DNA of 61,085 nt from Carideicomes alvinocaridis (GTDB lineage: Bacteria; Pseudomonadota; Alphaproteobacteria; Rhodobacterales; Rhodobacteraceae): contig SRJI02000024.1 of the NCBI GenBank assembly GCA_005473895.2, positions 1 to 61,085 of the forward strand. The letters are read 5' to 3'. This document shows positions 25,098-33,210 of the stretch, piece by piece (positions within the stretch are counted from its first letter, which is position 1; every line of letters starts with the position of its first letter). The notes under the pieces were generated by a model, which was not told where the DNA came from, made no database searches, and was given only the letters and a program-made list of their open reading frames with translations. A program made the position numbers and the translations under genes.

Positions 25098-26135
25098 ATG
25101 GCGAAACCCACTACACAATACCGGACGGTCGACGCTCGGCCAAGCCGCGAGTCCCTGGTCAAACCCGGGGAGCTGGTGGATCTGATCGAGGTGACGCCGC
25201 TGACCCTCACCGACAGGCGCATCTATAACCAGCTTCTGGAGAAGGCGTGGGAGGCGATCGACAAGCCGGTCGTCCATGTCATCGCCAAGTCCGAACTACG
25301 GGGGTCACACAATTCCAACGATCGGATCGGCGAGTCGATCGAGCGGTTGATGTCGGCCATCGTCAAGGTGGAAGCGGTCTGGGATGGCAAGCCCGCGGTG
25401 GAGCGGGTGCAGCTGTTGGGCGGCAACATGGAGATGGCCCGGACAGACGGTCTGCTTGAATATGAAATCCCGCCGCGGCTGCGCAAGATCATCTCGAATT
25501 CGACGGTGTTCGCACGCCTGCAGCGCGAGATCATGTTCGCCCTCAGCTCCAAGTATGCGCTGACGCTGTACGAGATGGTGCAGAAGCGCGGCAATCTCCG
25601 GTGGCGGTCCTCGGAGAAGTTCAGCCTCGATGCGCTGCGGGGTGTCCTCGGCGTGCCCAAGGGCAAGCTTACGTCCTGGTCGAACCTCCGTCTTCGGGCG
25701 ATCGATCCGGCAGTGGCCGAGGTCAGCGCGTTGTCCGACTACATGGTCGAAATTCAGCCGATCAAGACGGGCCGCAGTGTCACACATGTCGAATTGCGGT
25801 GGTGGCGCAAGGACGGTGAGGCGAGGGGCAAGGTCGAACGCGCATTGCAATTCGCATCGCCGGGCCGCCGGGCCAAGGCCGAAGGCAGGGCGGAGGAGCC
25901 GGTGCCGGACGCGCCCGCCGTGGGGCCAAGGCCGCGTCCGGCGTGGCTGGACCGGCAGAGCGACGCACTCAAGACCGAAACCTACGAGACGGCGCGCCTG
26001 CGCTATCCCGGCTATGATATCTATTTCGTCGAATCCGAATGGCGGAACTGGATGCAGGGCAAGGAGCCGGTAAGGGACCCGGATCGGGCCTTTTTAGCGT
26101 TTTTCCGGACCTATGCCGAAGCGAACCCGATCTGA
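25098..26135 (+). CDS. Plasmid replication initiator, Rep_3 type
   Basis: A 345-residue initiator of the Rep_3 superfamily, built of two winged-helix domains. It shows LTDRRIYNQLLEKAW, EYEIPPRLRKIISNSTVFARL, then the most typical part SSKYALTLYEMVQKRGNLRWRS and FSLDALRGVLGVPKGKLTSW. The C-terminal 90 residues are less conserved and end in a segment rich in aromatic residues. It binds the iterons just upstream and recruits the host replisome. In the roseobacter plasmid scheme this class is, as I recall, called RepB. ATG 25098 is the only start that leaves all iterons outside the gene. Confidence 0.85.
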   Translation: MAKPTTQYRTVDARPSRESLVKPGELVDLIEVTPLTLTDRRIYNQLLEKAWEAIDKPVVHVIAKSELRGSHNSNDRIGESIERLMSAIVKVEAVWDGKPAVERVQLLGGNMEMARTDGLLEYEIPPRLRKIISNSTVFARLQREIMFALSSKYALTLYEMVQKRGNLRWRSSEKFSLDALRGVLGVPKGKLTSWSNLRLRAIDPAVAEVSALSDYMVEIQPIKTGRSVTHVELRWWRKDGEARGKVERALQFASPGRRAKAEGRAEEPVPDAPAVGPRPRPAWLDRQSDALKTETYETARLRYPGYDIYFVESEWRNWMQGKEPVRDPDRAFLAFFRTYAEANPI

Positions 26136-26171
26136 TCCTATAAGTCGCTGTCAAGCAAGGGAAAAGCCTGA

Positions 26172-26189
26172 AATTGCCAATTGGCAATT
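26172..26189. promoter_or_regulatory. Centromere-like palindrome, right copy
   Basis: AATTGCCAATTGGCAATT is a perfect 18-bp palindrome 36 bp after the rep stop. It differs from the copy at 22275-22292 in one central base. See that entry for the interpretation as parS. Confidence 0.6.
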
Positions 26190-26358
26190 CGCGTTTCCAC
26201 CTTCTCCGGTACACGGACCAGTTCATCTCCGACGCCCGATCACTTTACCAAGAACCGCCTTGGAGCCGCTGTGAGCCGGAGCATCTCGGCCGGGTTCGAC
26301 GGCGACTGCGCCAAAGGGCAGGGGGTGCGCATCGCGTGCGCTCCGCAAGTTGGCGGAA

Positions 26359-26374
26359 GTTGACAGCTGTCAAC
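26359..26374. promoter_or_regulatory. repABC-type parS-like palindrome
   Basis: GTTGACAGCTGTCAAC is a perfect 16-bp palindrome. It agrees at every fixed position with the repABC parS consensus as I recall it, GTT-N2-C-N-GC-N-G-N2-AAC. It lies in the gap between the rep gene and hipA. No repABC genes are in the window, so the site would belong to another partition system or to a lost replicon. Confidence 0.6.
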
Positions 26375-26407
26375 GCCGAACCTTCTCTTCTCTGTAGGCG
26401 CCGCCAG

Positions 26408-27655
26408 TCAGCCGTCGAGCGTCCGCAGCACGGTCCCGCACCTCGCGTCGATCGCCGTGCAGACCTCGTCGAGGATCGGATGCGGCCCCGCGGGCATCGC
26501 CGCGACCACCTCGGCGCAGGGCTCCAAAGCTGCCTGCATCGCTCCCGCCAGCTCCGCCACCCGCGCCCTGGCCCGACGGGGGGCAAGGCCGCAGGCTTCG
26601 GCCTCGCGCAGCCAGTGCCGGCCCTCGATGTAGTCGCCGACCCGCTTCCCGCCGACGTCGAGCGCGAGGTTTCGGGTGATCCCCGGCCAGACCGCGCCAC
26701 ACATCACGTCGTAGAGGGGCGCCAGCCGCACACCCTCGGCCGACAGCATCAGCGAGTGGTTCTTGAGATGGGCGTCGGTGTTGCAGCAGAGCACGTTGAA
26801 GGCCAGCATGTCCCAGAGCCGCATGACCTCCGCTCCGCCCCCGACCTGGCGCAGGCGGTCGAGCATCCGCGCGAAGCTGGCCTTTTCCCCGCGATATTGC
26901 GAATGCTGGTACTTGGCCCCCGGCGGCAGGCCGAGCGCCTGGCAGAAATCCTCCTGGTGCAGACGGCGCAACAGGGGGCCCTGGGGCAGGCGGTCATAAC
27001 GCTCGACCAGCAGGTAGTTGCGGGCCCCGGCGCGGCCGGTCGTGGCGCGCGCGGCAGGAAGGCCGAGGCGCCGGGCGAGGGCCAGGCAGAAGGCCTCGTT
27101 CTGGACGCTGCCCCACAGGCGGCCGGGGCTGTCGGGCTTCAGGATGTGGCTGGAGGGCGCGCCGTCGACGGGGATGCCGATGCCGCCCCTCTCGTCCAGG
27201 CGCACCGCCAGTTTCGACTGCACCCCGGCCAGCGACATGGAGACGCCCTCTTCGCCGGCGAGGAAGGGCTTGGCGGGCAGCTCGTTCAGCACCCGCTCCA
27301 GGTCGGCCTCGCTGTCGATGGGCAGGACCGTGTCGGCGGTGGTGCCCCGCTGCGCGAAGGACAGCGCGCCCGACGTGTCGCGCCCCACCCGGTCGAGCAA
27401 CGCCAGCACGTCGCCCGGCGCCACGTCCAGCACCCGCGCCATCAGCCGCAGGGCGTCGGCATCCTCGGGCAAAAGATTGAGCAGCCAGGGCGCCACCGCG
27501 TCCCAGCCATGGGCGGGGGCGGACAGGGGCAGGGTGGTGGAAACCGGGAAGGCGCCGGGCAGGGCGCGCCATTCGGGGGCGTAGTGAAAGACCGGCGCGG
27601 GCTCGGCTGTGGGGTCGATCCTGCCGACCAGGTATTTCTCGAAGAAGATATCCAT
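26408..27655 (-). CDS. hipA: HipA toxin kinase
   Basis: A 415-residue HipA-type Ser/Thr kinase, the toxin of the HipBA system, which in E. coli phosphorylates glutamyl-tRNA synthetase and causes dormancy. The N-terminal Couple_HipA domain covers about residues 1-105 (ALPGAFPVSTTLPLS). The kinase core has the glycine-rich loop SLAGVQSKLA at 141-150, Lys173 in ILKP, the catalytic loop NTDAHLKN at 292-299 with Asp294, and the metal-binding Asp316 in PLYDV. All key residues are present. It begins 6 bp after hipB. Placed beside rep and par, it probably stabilises the plasmid. Confidence 0.92.
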   Translation of the reverse strand: MDIFFEKYLVGRIDPTAEPAPVFHYAPEWRALPGAFPVSTTLPLSAPAHGWDAVAPWLLNLLPEDADALRLMARVLDVAPGDVLALLDRVGRDTSGALSFAQRGTTADTVLPIDSEADLERVLNELPAKPFLAGEEGVSMSLAGVQSKLAVRLDERGGIGIPVDGAPSSHILKPDSPGRLWGSVQNEAFCLALARRLGLPAARATTGRAGARNYLLVERYDRLPQGPLLRRLHQEDFCQALGLPPGAKYQHSQYRGEKASFARMLDRLRQVGGGAEVMRLWDMLAFNVLCCNTDAHLKNHSLMLSAEGVRLAPLYDVMCGAVWPGITRNLALDVGGKRVGDYIEGRHWLREAEACGLAPRRARARVAELAGAMQAALEPCAEVVAAMPAGPHPILDEVCTAIDARCGTVLRTLDG

Positions 27656-27661
27656 GGCGCG

Positions 27662-27925
27662 TCAGGCCGGGGGCAGGGGGGACGCGGCCGGCCCGCGCCG
27701 ATCCTCGAACAAGGCGGCGAGGTCCATGCCCAGGGCCTCCGCCGCGGCGAGGGCGGGGCCGAGATAGCTGGTGCCCTTGCCGCGTTCCAGCTCGCCGATG
27801 AAGCGCCGGTTGGCGCCGATCATGGCGGCCAGGTCGTCCTGCGTGTAGCCCAGCGACTTGCGGCGCTTCCGGAGGCTTTCGCCGAATTGCCGGGCCAGGC
27901 GTTGCTCCGCGAGGTTCAGTTTCAT
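27662..27925 (-). CDS. hipB: HipB antitoxin, XRE-type regulator
   Basis: An 87-residue protein with an XRE helix-turn-helix (RQFGESLRKRRKSLGYTQDDLAAMIGANRRFIGELERGKGTSYLGPALA, given here as RRKSLGYTQDDLAAMIG and NRRFIGELERGKG) and a short C-terminal tail ending in Pro. It neutralises HipA and represses the operon. I chose ATG 27925: the longer frame to 27985 would start inside the operator pair. The Pro-rich tail (AASPLPPA) could insert into HipA, as the HipB tail does in E. coli. Confidence 0.9.
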   Translation of the reverse strand: MKLNLAEQRLARQFGESLRKRRKSLGYTQDDLAAMIGANRRFIGELERGKGTSYLGPALAAAEALGMDLAALFEDRRGPAASPLPPA

Positions 27926-27975
27926 GAGCAGCACCCAGTTACAGCTCGGTATCTTGTACAGGGAGTCGGGGCGAA

Positions 27976-28032
27976 ATGATACCATTCTGTATCATGGCCG
28001 CGGAATCGGCGCGAAAGATACCGATCTGTATC
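27976..28032. promoter_or_regulatory. Two-site operator upstream of hipBA
   Basis: Two inverted repeats of the form GATAC-N6-GTATC occur at 27978-27993 and 28017-28032, exactly 39 bp apart. The first extends to ATGATAC-N6-GTATCAT. They lie 51-107 bp before the hipB start, where a HipB-type antitoxin would autoregulate. The same arrangement recurs before the alpha-hydroxyacid dehydrogenase gene at 39980-40036. Confidence 0.7.
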
Positions 28033-28062
28033 CCCGAAGCGGCCCACGGAAGGGCAGGGGCC

Positions 28063-29484
28063 TCAGAGCAGCTTGCCGGGGTTGAGGATGTCCTGCGGGT
28101 CGAAGGCGGCCTTTAGGCTGCGGAACATCTCCAGCTCGATCTCGGACTTGTAGCGCCGCAGCGAGGCCCGGTAACGCTGGCCGATCCCGTGTTCCGCGGC
28201 GAAGGAGCCGCCGAGCGCCACGGCGATGTCATGCACGACCTGCGCCACCTCTCCGCCCAGCCGCGCGGGATTGCCGGGCTCCTCCAGCCGTTCGGGCGGG
28301 AAGATGGCGGTGAAATGCACGTTGCCGTCACCCAGATGGGCCACCGTATGGGGCGTCGCCTCGGGCCAGTGGCGGGCGAGCGCGTCCTCGCAGCGCGCGA
28401 TCACCTCCGGCACGGCCGAGATCGGGACCGCGATGTCATGGGTGAAGTTCAGCCCGTGGCGGCGGTTGGCCTCGGACACGCCATGACGGATCTTCCAGAA
28501 CGCCTCGGCCTGGGCGCCGCCGAGCGCGGGCACCGCGTCGAGCAGCAGGCCGCTATCCAGCAGCTCGGCCAGCAGGGCGTGCAGCCGTTCGGTGGGATCG
28601 TCGCGCGCGCATTGGATGTCGATCATCACCGCCCAGTCGGGCAGGGGGGCGAAGGGCAGGGCGACCCCCGGCACGTGCCGCGCGATGATGTCGAGCTGCG
28701 GGCCGGAGAACAGCTCGGCCGCGTCCACGTCCTGTCCGAACTCGGACCGCAGCCGCCCCAGCAGCGTGACCGCCGCGGCGGGGGAGGGGAGGGCGGCGAA
28801 GGCCATGGCGCGCGCCGGCGTCGGCGGGAACAGCTTGAGCGCGACGCGGGTGACGATGCCCAGCGTGCCCTCGGCGCCGACGAAGAGCGATTTCATGTCG
28901 TAGCCGCTGTTGTCCTTGCGCAGGCTGCGCAGCCCGTTCCAGACCCTCCCGTCGGCCAGCACCATCTCCAGCCCCAGCACCAGGTCGCGGGTATTGCCGT
29001 AGCGCAGCACCGCCGTCCCGCCTTCGTTGGTGGAGACGTTGCCGCCGATCTGGCAGCTGCCCTGCGAGGCGAGGGTGAGGGGAAACAGCCGCCCCGCCGC
29101 CTCGGCCGCGGCGCGGACCTGCTCCAGCGTGCAGCCGGCGCCCGCGATCAGGCAGTTGGTGTCGGTATCGACGCTGTCCACCCGGGCGAGCCGCGACAGG
29201 CTGAGCAGGACGCCCTTGCCCTCTGGCCCGGGAATACCGCCCGCGACGGAGCTGGTATTGCCGCCCTGGGGAAAGACCGGGATCCCGTGGCCGCTGCAAT
29301 AGCGCAGCACCTCGGAAACCTCGGCGACCGAGCCCGGACGGCAGACGCAGAGCGCGCGGCCCTCGGCCCGGCCGGTCCAGTCGGTGAAATAGGGGGCGGT
29401 GTCTCGCGGATCGGTGAGCACATGGGCGGCGCCGACCCGCGCGGCCAGCGCCTCTGACACCTCGCGGGACGAGGGGTCAGTCAT
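28063..29484 (-). CDS. FAD-linked oxidase, GlcD/D-lactate dehydrogenase type
   Basis: A 473-residue flavoprotein of the VAO family. The FAD-binding domain contains VFPQGGNTSSVAGGIPG, LTLASQGSCQIGGNVSTNEGG and LRYGNTRDLVLGLEMVLADG. The C-terminal cap contains HTVAHLGDGNVHFTAIFP, AAEHGIGQRYR and the closing FDPQDILNPGKL. It oxidises a D-2-hydroxyacid (lactate, glycolate or 2-hydroxyglutarate type) and passes electrons to an unidentified acceptor. It overlaps the flavin reductase gene by 8 bp and is last in the five-gene TRAP operon starting at 32939. Confidence 0.88.
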   Translation of the reverse strand: MTDPSSREVSEALAARVGAAHVLTDPRDTAPYFTDWTGRAEGRALCVCRPGSVAEVSEVLRYCSGHGIPVFPQGGNTSSVAGGIPGPEGKGVLLSLSRLARVDSVDTDTNCLIAGAGCTLEQVRAAAEAAGRLFPLTLASQGSCQIGGNVSTNEGGTAVLRYGNTRDLVLGLEMVLADGRVWNGLRSLRKDNSGYDMKSLFVGAEGTLGIVTRVALKLFPPTPARAMAFAALPSPAAAVTLLGRLRSEFGQDVDAAELFSGPQLDIIARHVPGVALPFAPLPDWAVMIDIQCARDDPTERLHALLAELLDSGLLLDAVPALGGAQAEAFWKIRHGVSEANRRHGLNFTHDIAVPISAVPEVIARCEDALARHWPEATPHTVAHLGDGNVHFTAIFPPERLEEPGNPARLGGEVAQVVHDIAVALGGSFAAEHGIGQRYRASLRRYKSEIELEMFRSLKAAFDPQDILNPGKLL

Positions 29485-30076
29485 CGGGGCGCATCAGCTC
29501 CCACAGGCGGTCGGTGGTGGCATAGTCGCGATAGCCCAGCCGCGAGATCGGCGCGGCCCCCGCGGTGTCGAAGCGGCCGTCGACGATGTACTCGTCGCGG
29601 ATATGGGTCTGCACCACCTCGCCGACCACGAGGTAGCGGTCGATCTTGGTCCCGTGCCGGTCGACCAGCGGCTCGACCGAGAGCGTCACGCATTCCAGCG
29701 CCGCCGGGCTTTCGGCCACGAAGGGGGTCGCGATCTCCACCGGCTGGCCCAGCGTCAGCCCCGCCAGCGCGAATTCGTTGGCGCCGTCGGGATGCGCCCC
29801 GGACGAGACGTTCATCGCGTCCTTGAGCGCATCGGTGGCCAGCGAAAAGGTGAATTCCCCCCGCGCCTGCGCATTGATCGAGGAATGCTTCATCCCCTCG
29901 CTGCTGAAGGCGATCATGTGCGGATTCGACCCCATCGGCATGAAGAACGAATAGGGCGCGAGGTTGGGAATGCCGTCCGCGTTGAGCGTGCCGATCCAGC
30001 CGATCGGCCGCGGCGCGATGATCGCCTTGAACGGATCGTAGGTCAGGATCTCGGGACGGGCGGAGCCGTAATGCAT
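29477..30076 (-). CDS. Flavin reductase-like FMN-binding protein
   Basis: A 199-residue protein of the flavin reductase/DIM6-NTAB family (split-barrel FMN-binding fold): IIAPRPIGWIGTLNADGIPNLAPYSFF, NPHMIAFSSEG, and DRYLVVGEVVQTHI. It could supply reduced FMN to a partner oxygenase, or reduce a small substrate itself. It lies between the TRAP permease and the FAD oxidase, 13 bp after the former. Confidence 0.85.
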   Translation of the reverse strand: MHYGSARPEILTYDPFKAIIAPRPIGWIGTLNADGIPNLAPYSFFMPMGSNPHMIAFSSEGMKHSSINAQARGEFTFSLATDALKDAMNVSSGAHPDGANEFALAGLTLGQPVEIATPFVAESPAALECVTLSVEPLVDRHGTKIDRYLVVGEVVQTHIRDEYIVDGRFDTAGAAPISRLGYRDYATTDRLWELMRPDD

Positions 30077-30089
30077 TTTCTGGTCCTGC

Positions 30090-31376
30090 TCAGTTCACGA
30101 GGAAGAGGGAGATTTGCGGGAAGGCGACGAAGAGACCCAGCAGGATCAGCTCGGTCACCACGAAGGGCGCGACCCCCCAGAACCCCACCTTGGTGGGCTG
30201 CCCGGTCGCCGCGGAGGCGATGAAGACGTTGAGCCCGACAGGTGGCGTGACCAGCCCGATCTCGGCGGTCTTGACGATCAGCACGCCGAACCAGATCGGG
30301 TCGAAGCCCAGCCCGGTGATGATCGAATAGCTGATCGGCACCGTCAGCACGAGGATGGCGAACTGGTCCATCAGCATGCCCAGCAGCAGGTAGACCAGCA
30401 GGATGGCGAAGAGCACTGTGTAGGGCGACAACTCGGCCTCGGCGATGAACCGCAGCAGGTGGTTCGTCGTCTGCGTGAAGGCCATGAAGTAGCCGAACAT
30501 CAGCGCGCCGAAGATGATGGTGACGATCATCGTCGTGGTGCGCATCGTGTTGCCGAGCGCGCGCACCATGTCCGCGGGCTTGAGCCGCCCCAGCAGCACC
30601 GCCAGCACGAAGGCGCCGACCGCGCCGATGGCGCCGACCTCGGTGGGCGTGGCAAGCCCGGAATAGAGCGCGCCCAGCACGATGAAGACCAGGATGCCGA
30701 TGGGCCAGACGCGGCCCTTCTGCTCGATCGCGTTGCCCGCCTCGTCGACCAGCATGTCCTGCATGTCCGGCGCGTAATCCGGGCGCCGCTTGACCACGAA
30801 AAGGATGGTCAGCACGTAGCCGATCGCGGTCATCAGGCCCGGCCCGATGCCGGCGATGAACAGCTTGCCGATGCTTTCCTCGGTCAGGATGCCGTAGACC
30901 ACCAGCGCGATGGAGGGCGGGATCATGATGGCGAGCGTGCCCGAGATGGCGATGGTGCCCACCGCGAGGCCAGGGTTGTAGCCCAGCCGCTTCATCGTCG
31001 GGAAGGCCGCGCGCGAGATCGTGGCGACCGACGCGGTGGAGCTGCCCGAGGAGGAGGCAAGCACCGCCCCCGCCAGCACGCAGGCCATGGCCAGCCCGCC
31101 GCGCAGACGCCGCAGCAGCCGGTTGCAGGCCAGCATCATGTCGTCGGCGATGCCGCCGGCCGACAGGAACTCGGACATCAGCACGAAGGCCGGGATCGTC
31201 AGGATGACGAAATTGGCAAAGGTGTGGTGGACGACCTCGGTCATCAGCCCCAGCACCGTTTCCGAGGGCGCGATCCACAGCAGCGCGAGCGTGCCCGCGA
31301 TGCCGAGGGCATAGCCCACCGGGATCCCGACCAGCAGAAGCGCGATCAGGAGGAGTGTTCCAAGAAAGATTGTCAT
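30090..31376 (-). CDS. TRAP transporter large permease (DctM-type)
   Basis: A 428-residue membrane protein with about 12 helices, the ion-coupled channel of a DctP-type TRAP system. It shows LLLVGIPVGYALG, SSGSSTASVATISRAAFPTM, SGTLAIMIPPSIALVVYGILTEESIGKLFIAGIGPGLM, broken here as TLAIMIPPSIALV and GKLFIAGIGPGL, and VTPPVGLNVFIASA near the end. I chose ATG 31376 before IFLGTLLLIAL; the extra N-terminal residues of the longer frame are polar and overlap DctQ. It is preceded by the DctQ gene with a 13-bp gap. Confidence 0.9.
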   Translation of the reverse strand: MTIFLGTLLLIALLLVGIPVGYALGIAGTLALLWIAPSETVLGLMTEVVHHTFANFVILTIPAFVLMSEFLSAGGIADDMMLACNRLLRRLRGGLAMACVLAGAVLASSSGSSTASVATISRAAFPTMKRLGYNPGLAVGTIAISGTLAIMIPPSIALVVYGILTEESIGKLFIAGIGPGLMTAIGYVLTILFVVKRRPDYAPDMQDMLVDEAGNAIEQKGRVWPIGILVFIVLGALYSGLATPTEVGAIGAVGAFVLAVLLGRLKPADMVRALGNTMRTTTMIVTIIFGALMFGYFMAFTQTTNHLLRFIAEAELSPYTVLFAILLVYLLLGMLMDQFAILVLTVPISYSIITGLGFDPIWFGVLIVKTAEIGLVTPPVGLNVFIASAATGQPTKVGFWGVAPFVVTELILLGLFVAFPQISLFLVN

Positions 31377-31389
31377 TGTCGCTCGCTTC

Positions 31390-31905
31390 TCAGTGGGCGG
31401 CGGAATCGGCACCGTCGACGTCGCCGAAGGCATCGAGGATCAGGCGCAGCATCAGCACGACCAGCGCGGCCGGCACCCAGACCCAGCTCCAGCCGACGGG
31501 CCAGTCGATGATCCCCATCATCATGTCGTTGTTGGCGAAGGCGTCCCAGGTCCGTTCCCCGGCCTTCCACGCCAGCACGGCGATATAGGGGGCCACCAGC
31601 AGGTTGCCGAGCCGCAGCATCGGCCGGCGCAGGCGTTCGGGCATGCTGGCGAGCAGCAGGTTGATGCGGATCCGGCCGCCGGTGCGGTAGCCCCAGGACA
31701 GGCCGAGCGCGATGCCCGCGACCATCAGGTAGCTTTCCGTCAGCGTGAACTGCCAGGGGATCGGCGCCGAGAAGACGTGGCGGAGCACCGCGTCGGTGCT
31801 GACCAGGACCATCGTCACGGCAATCACCACCCCCCCGAAGGCGGCCATCACGTTCTCGACGGCGCAGAGCGCGCCGTCGAGGGGATTGCGTCGGGCCGGG
31901 GTCAC
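31390..31905 (-). CDS. TRAP transporter small permease (DctQ-type)
   Basis: A 171-residue membrane protein with four helices (VIAVTMVLVSTDAVLRHVF, LTESYLMVAGIALGLSWG, LLVAPYIAVLAWKAG, and a last one near SWVWVPAALVVLMLRL). It joins DctM in the membrane. It starts at GTG 31905, which overlaps the DctP stop in GTGA, a strong argument for this start. Confidence 0.88.
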   Translation of the reverse strand: MTPARRNPLDGALCAVENVMAAFGGVVIAVTMVLVSTDAVLRHVFSAPIPWQFTLTESYLMVAGIALGLSWGYRTGGRIRINLLLASMPERLRRPMLRLGNLLVAPYIAVLAWKAGERTWDAFANNDMMMGIIDWPVGWSWVWVPAALVVLMLRLILDAFGDVDGADSAAH

Positions 31906-32939
31906 GCCGGGGTGTCCGCCAGCGTGGAGGTGTAGAGATCCAGCGCTTCCTGCGCCTTCACGCCGCGGGATTTCAGACGATCCACCCAGTCGGTCTGCAC
32001 GCCGACGAGCGTCTCGTTGATCTTCTTCAGCTCCTCCGGCGGGAAGTCGTAGATCTCGATCCCCATCTCTTCGTATTTCTTGGCCAGTTCCGCGCCTTCG
32101 CCGTCCATGACGTCGGCGACATGGGCCTCGGTCCACTTGCCGGCTTCCATCATCGCGTCCTGGATGTCGCCGGGGATCGTGTCCCACTTGCGCTCGCTGA
32201 CGCAGAAGATGTTGGAGAAGTTGCCGAAGGAGCCGTTGCGGCTGGCCGCCTTGCAGAGCTCGGCCACGCCGTAGCCGTCGATCGACAGGTAGGAGGAGAT
32301 GGTGGCGTTCACCGTGCCGCGCTCCATCGCGACGTAGATGTCACCCGCGGCCACCTCGGTCGGCGAGGCGCCGAGCAGCTGGATCGCCAGGTTGGTGGAG
32401 CCGCCGGCCGAGCGGACGACCTTGCCCTCGAAGCCTTCGAGCGTCTTCACCGCCTCGTCGGTAGCGACGTACTGGTAGGGCGGGAAGGCCATGTTCCAGA
32501 TCGGAACCATCCCCGCTTCCTTGTATTCGTTCATGAAGACCGGGTCCTGCATCACCTTGGCATAGGCCGCGATGATCTGGTGCGCGGATTCGCCGAGGCC
32601 CGGCAGCATGGTGATGCCGTTAAGCGGCATCTTGTCGGAGGAATAGCCGACCGGGATCGGGGCCGCGTCGCCGACGCCGCTCTGCACCGCGCTGAGCAGC
32701 TGCTTGAGCGGGGCGAGCTGGCCGCCCGGATAGTAGTTGTAGCTGACCGCGTCGCCGACCATCTCCTTGAGCTTGTCCATGAACGGGGCCACGCCGCCGC
32801 GCGAGATCACGTGCTTGTCCGGGCTGCCGGACAGGATCGTCAGCTCGACCGCGGATGCGGCGCGCAGGATGGTCGGGGCCGCCAGCGTGGCCGATGCCGC
32901 GAGGCCGCCCTTCAGGACGGTGCGTCTGTTGTAGGTCAT
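31902..32939 (-). CDS. TRAP transporter solute-binding protein (DctP-type)
   Basis: A 345-residue binding protein with a twin-arginine-like signal (YNRRTVLKGGLAASATLAA). The DctP domain contains YNYYPGGQLAPLKQLLSAVQSGVGD, the region EGFEGKVVRSAGGSTNLAIQ with the substrate-binding Arg, and GASPTEVAAGDIYVAMERGTVNA. Its ligand is probably an organic acid that feeds the FAD oxidase in the same operon. GGAGG stands shortly before ATG 32939. It opens the operon; a LysR gene follows upstream on the same strand. Confidence 0.9.
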   Translation of the reverse strand: MTYNRRTVLKGGLAASATLAAPTILRAASAVELTILSGSPDKHVISRGGVAPFMDKLKEMVGDAVSYNYYPGGQLAPLKQLLSAVQSGVGDAAPIPVGYSSDKMPLNGITMLPGLGESAHQIIAAYAKVMQDPVFMNEYKEAGMVPIWNMAFPPYQYVATDEAVKTLEGFEGKVVRSAGGSTNLAIQLLGASPTEVAAGDIYVAMERGTVNATISSYLSIDGYGVAELCKAASRNGSFGNFSNIFCVSERKWDTIPGDIQDAMMEAGKWTEAHVADVMDGEGAELAKKYEEMGIEIYDFPPEELKKINETLVGVQTDWVDRLKSRGVKAQEALDLYTSTLADTPA

Positions 32940-33210
32940 GTTGTCCTCCTCCTTGTTGAGCATGCGGCGGTGAGGCCGCGCTGCGGGGTGCAAGCCTGCG
33001 CCGCCCGATGGCGAAACCATGCGGACGGCCTTGCACAGGCAGTGTTCAGGCGATGCGAATGTCCGGGACACCGGCGGTACAACCCCCGCAGGACCCGGTT
33101 CCGGATGCTCCTCCTCCACCTTGGCGAATAAGGTAAGTCGCGCATGTCCATTTAGGCAAATCGAAAAAACTCAATAATGATTCAGAAAAGCTGCACAATC
33201 CGGGGGCCCC

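Noticed and set aside
27926-27985. A longer HipB starting at 27985
   Set aside because: That start lies inside the operator dyad at 27976-27995, and the added residues match nothing in the family.
27976-28032. The classical E. coli HipB operator TATCC-N8-GGATA
   Set aside because: The half-sites and spacing here are different (GATAC-N6-GTATC), so only an analogous role is proposed.
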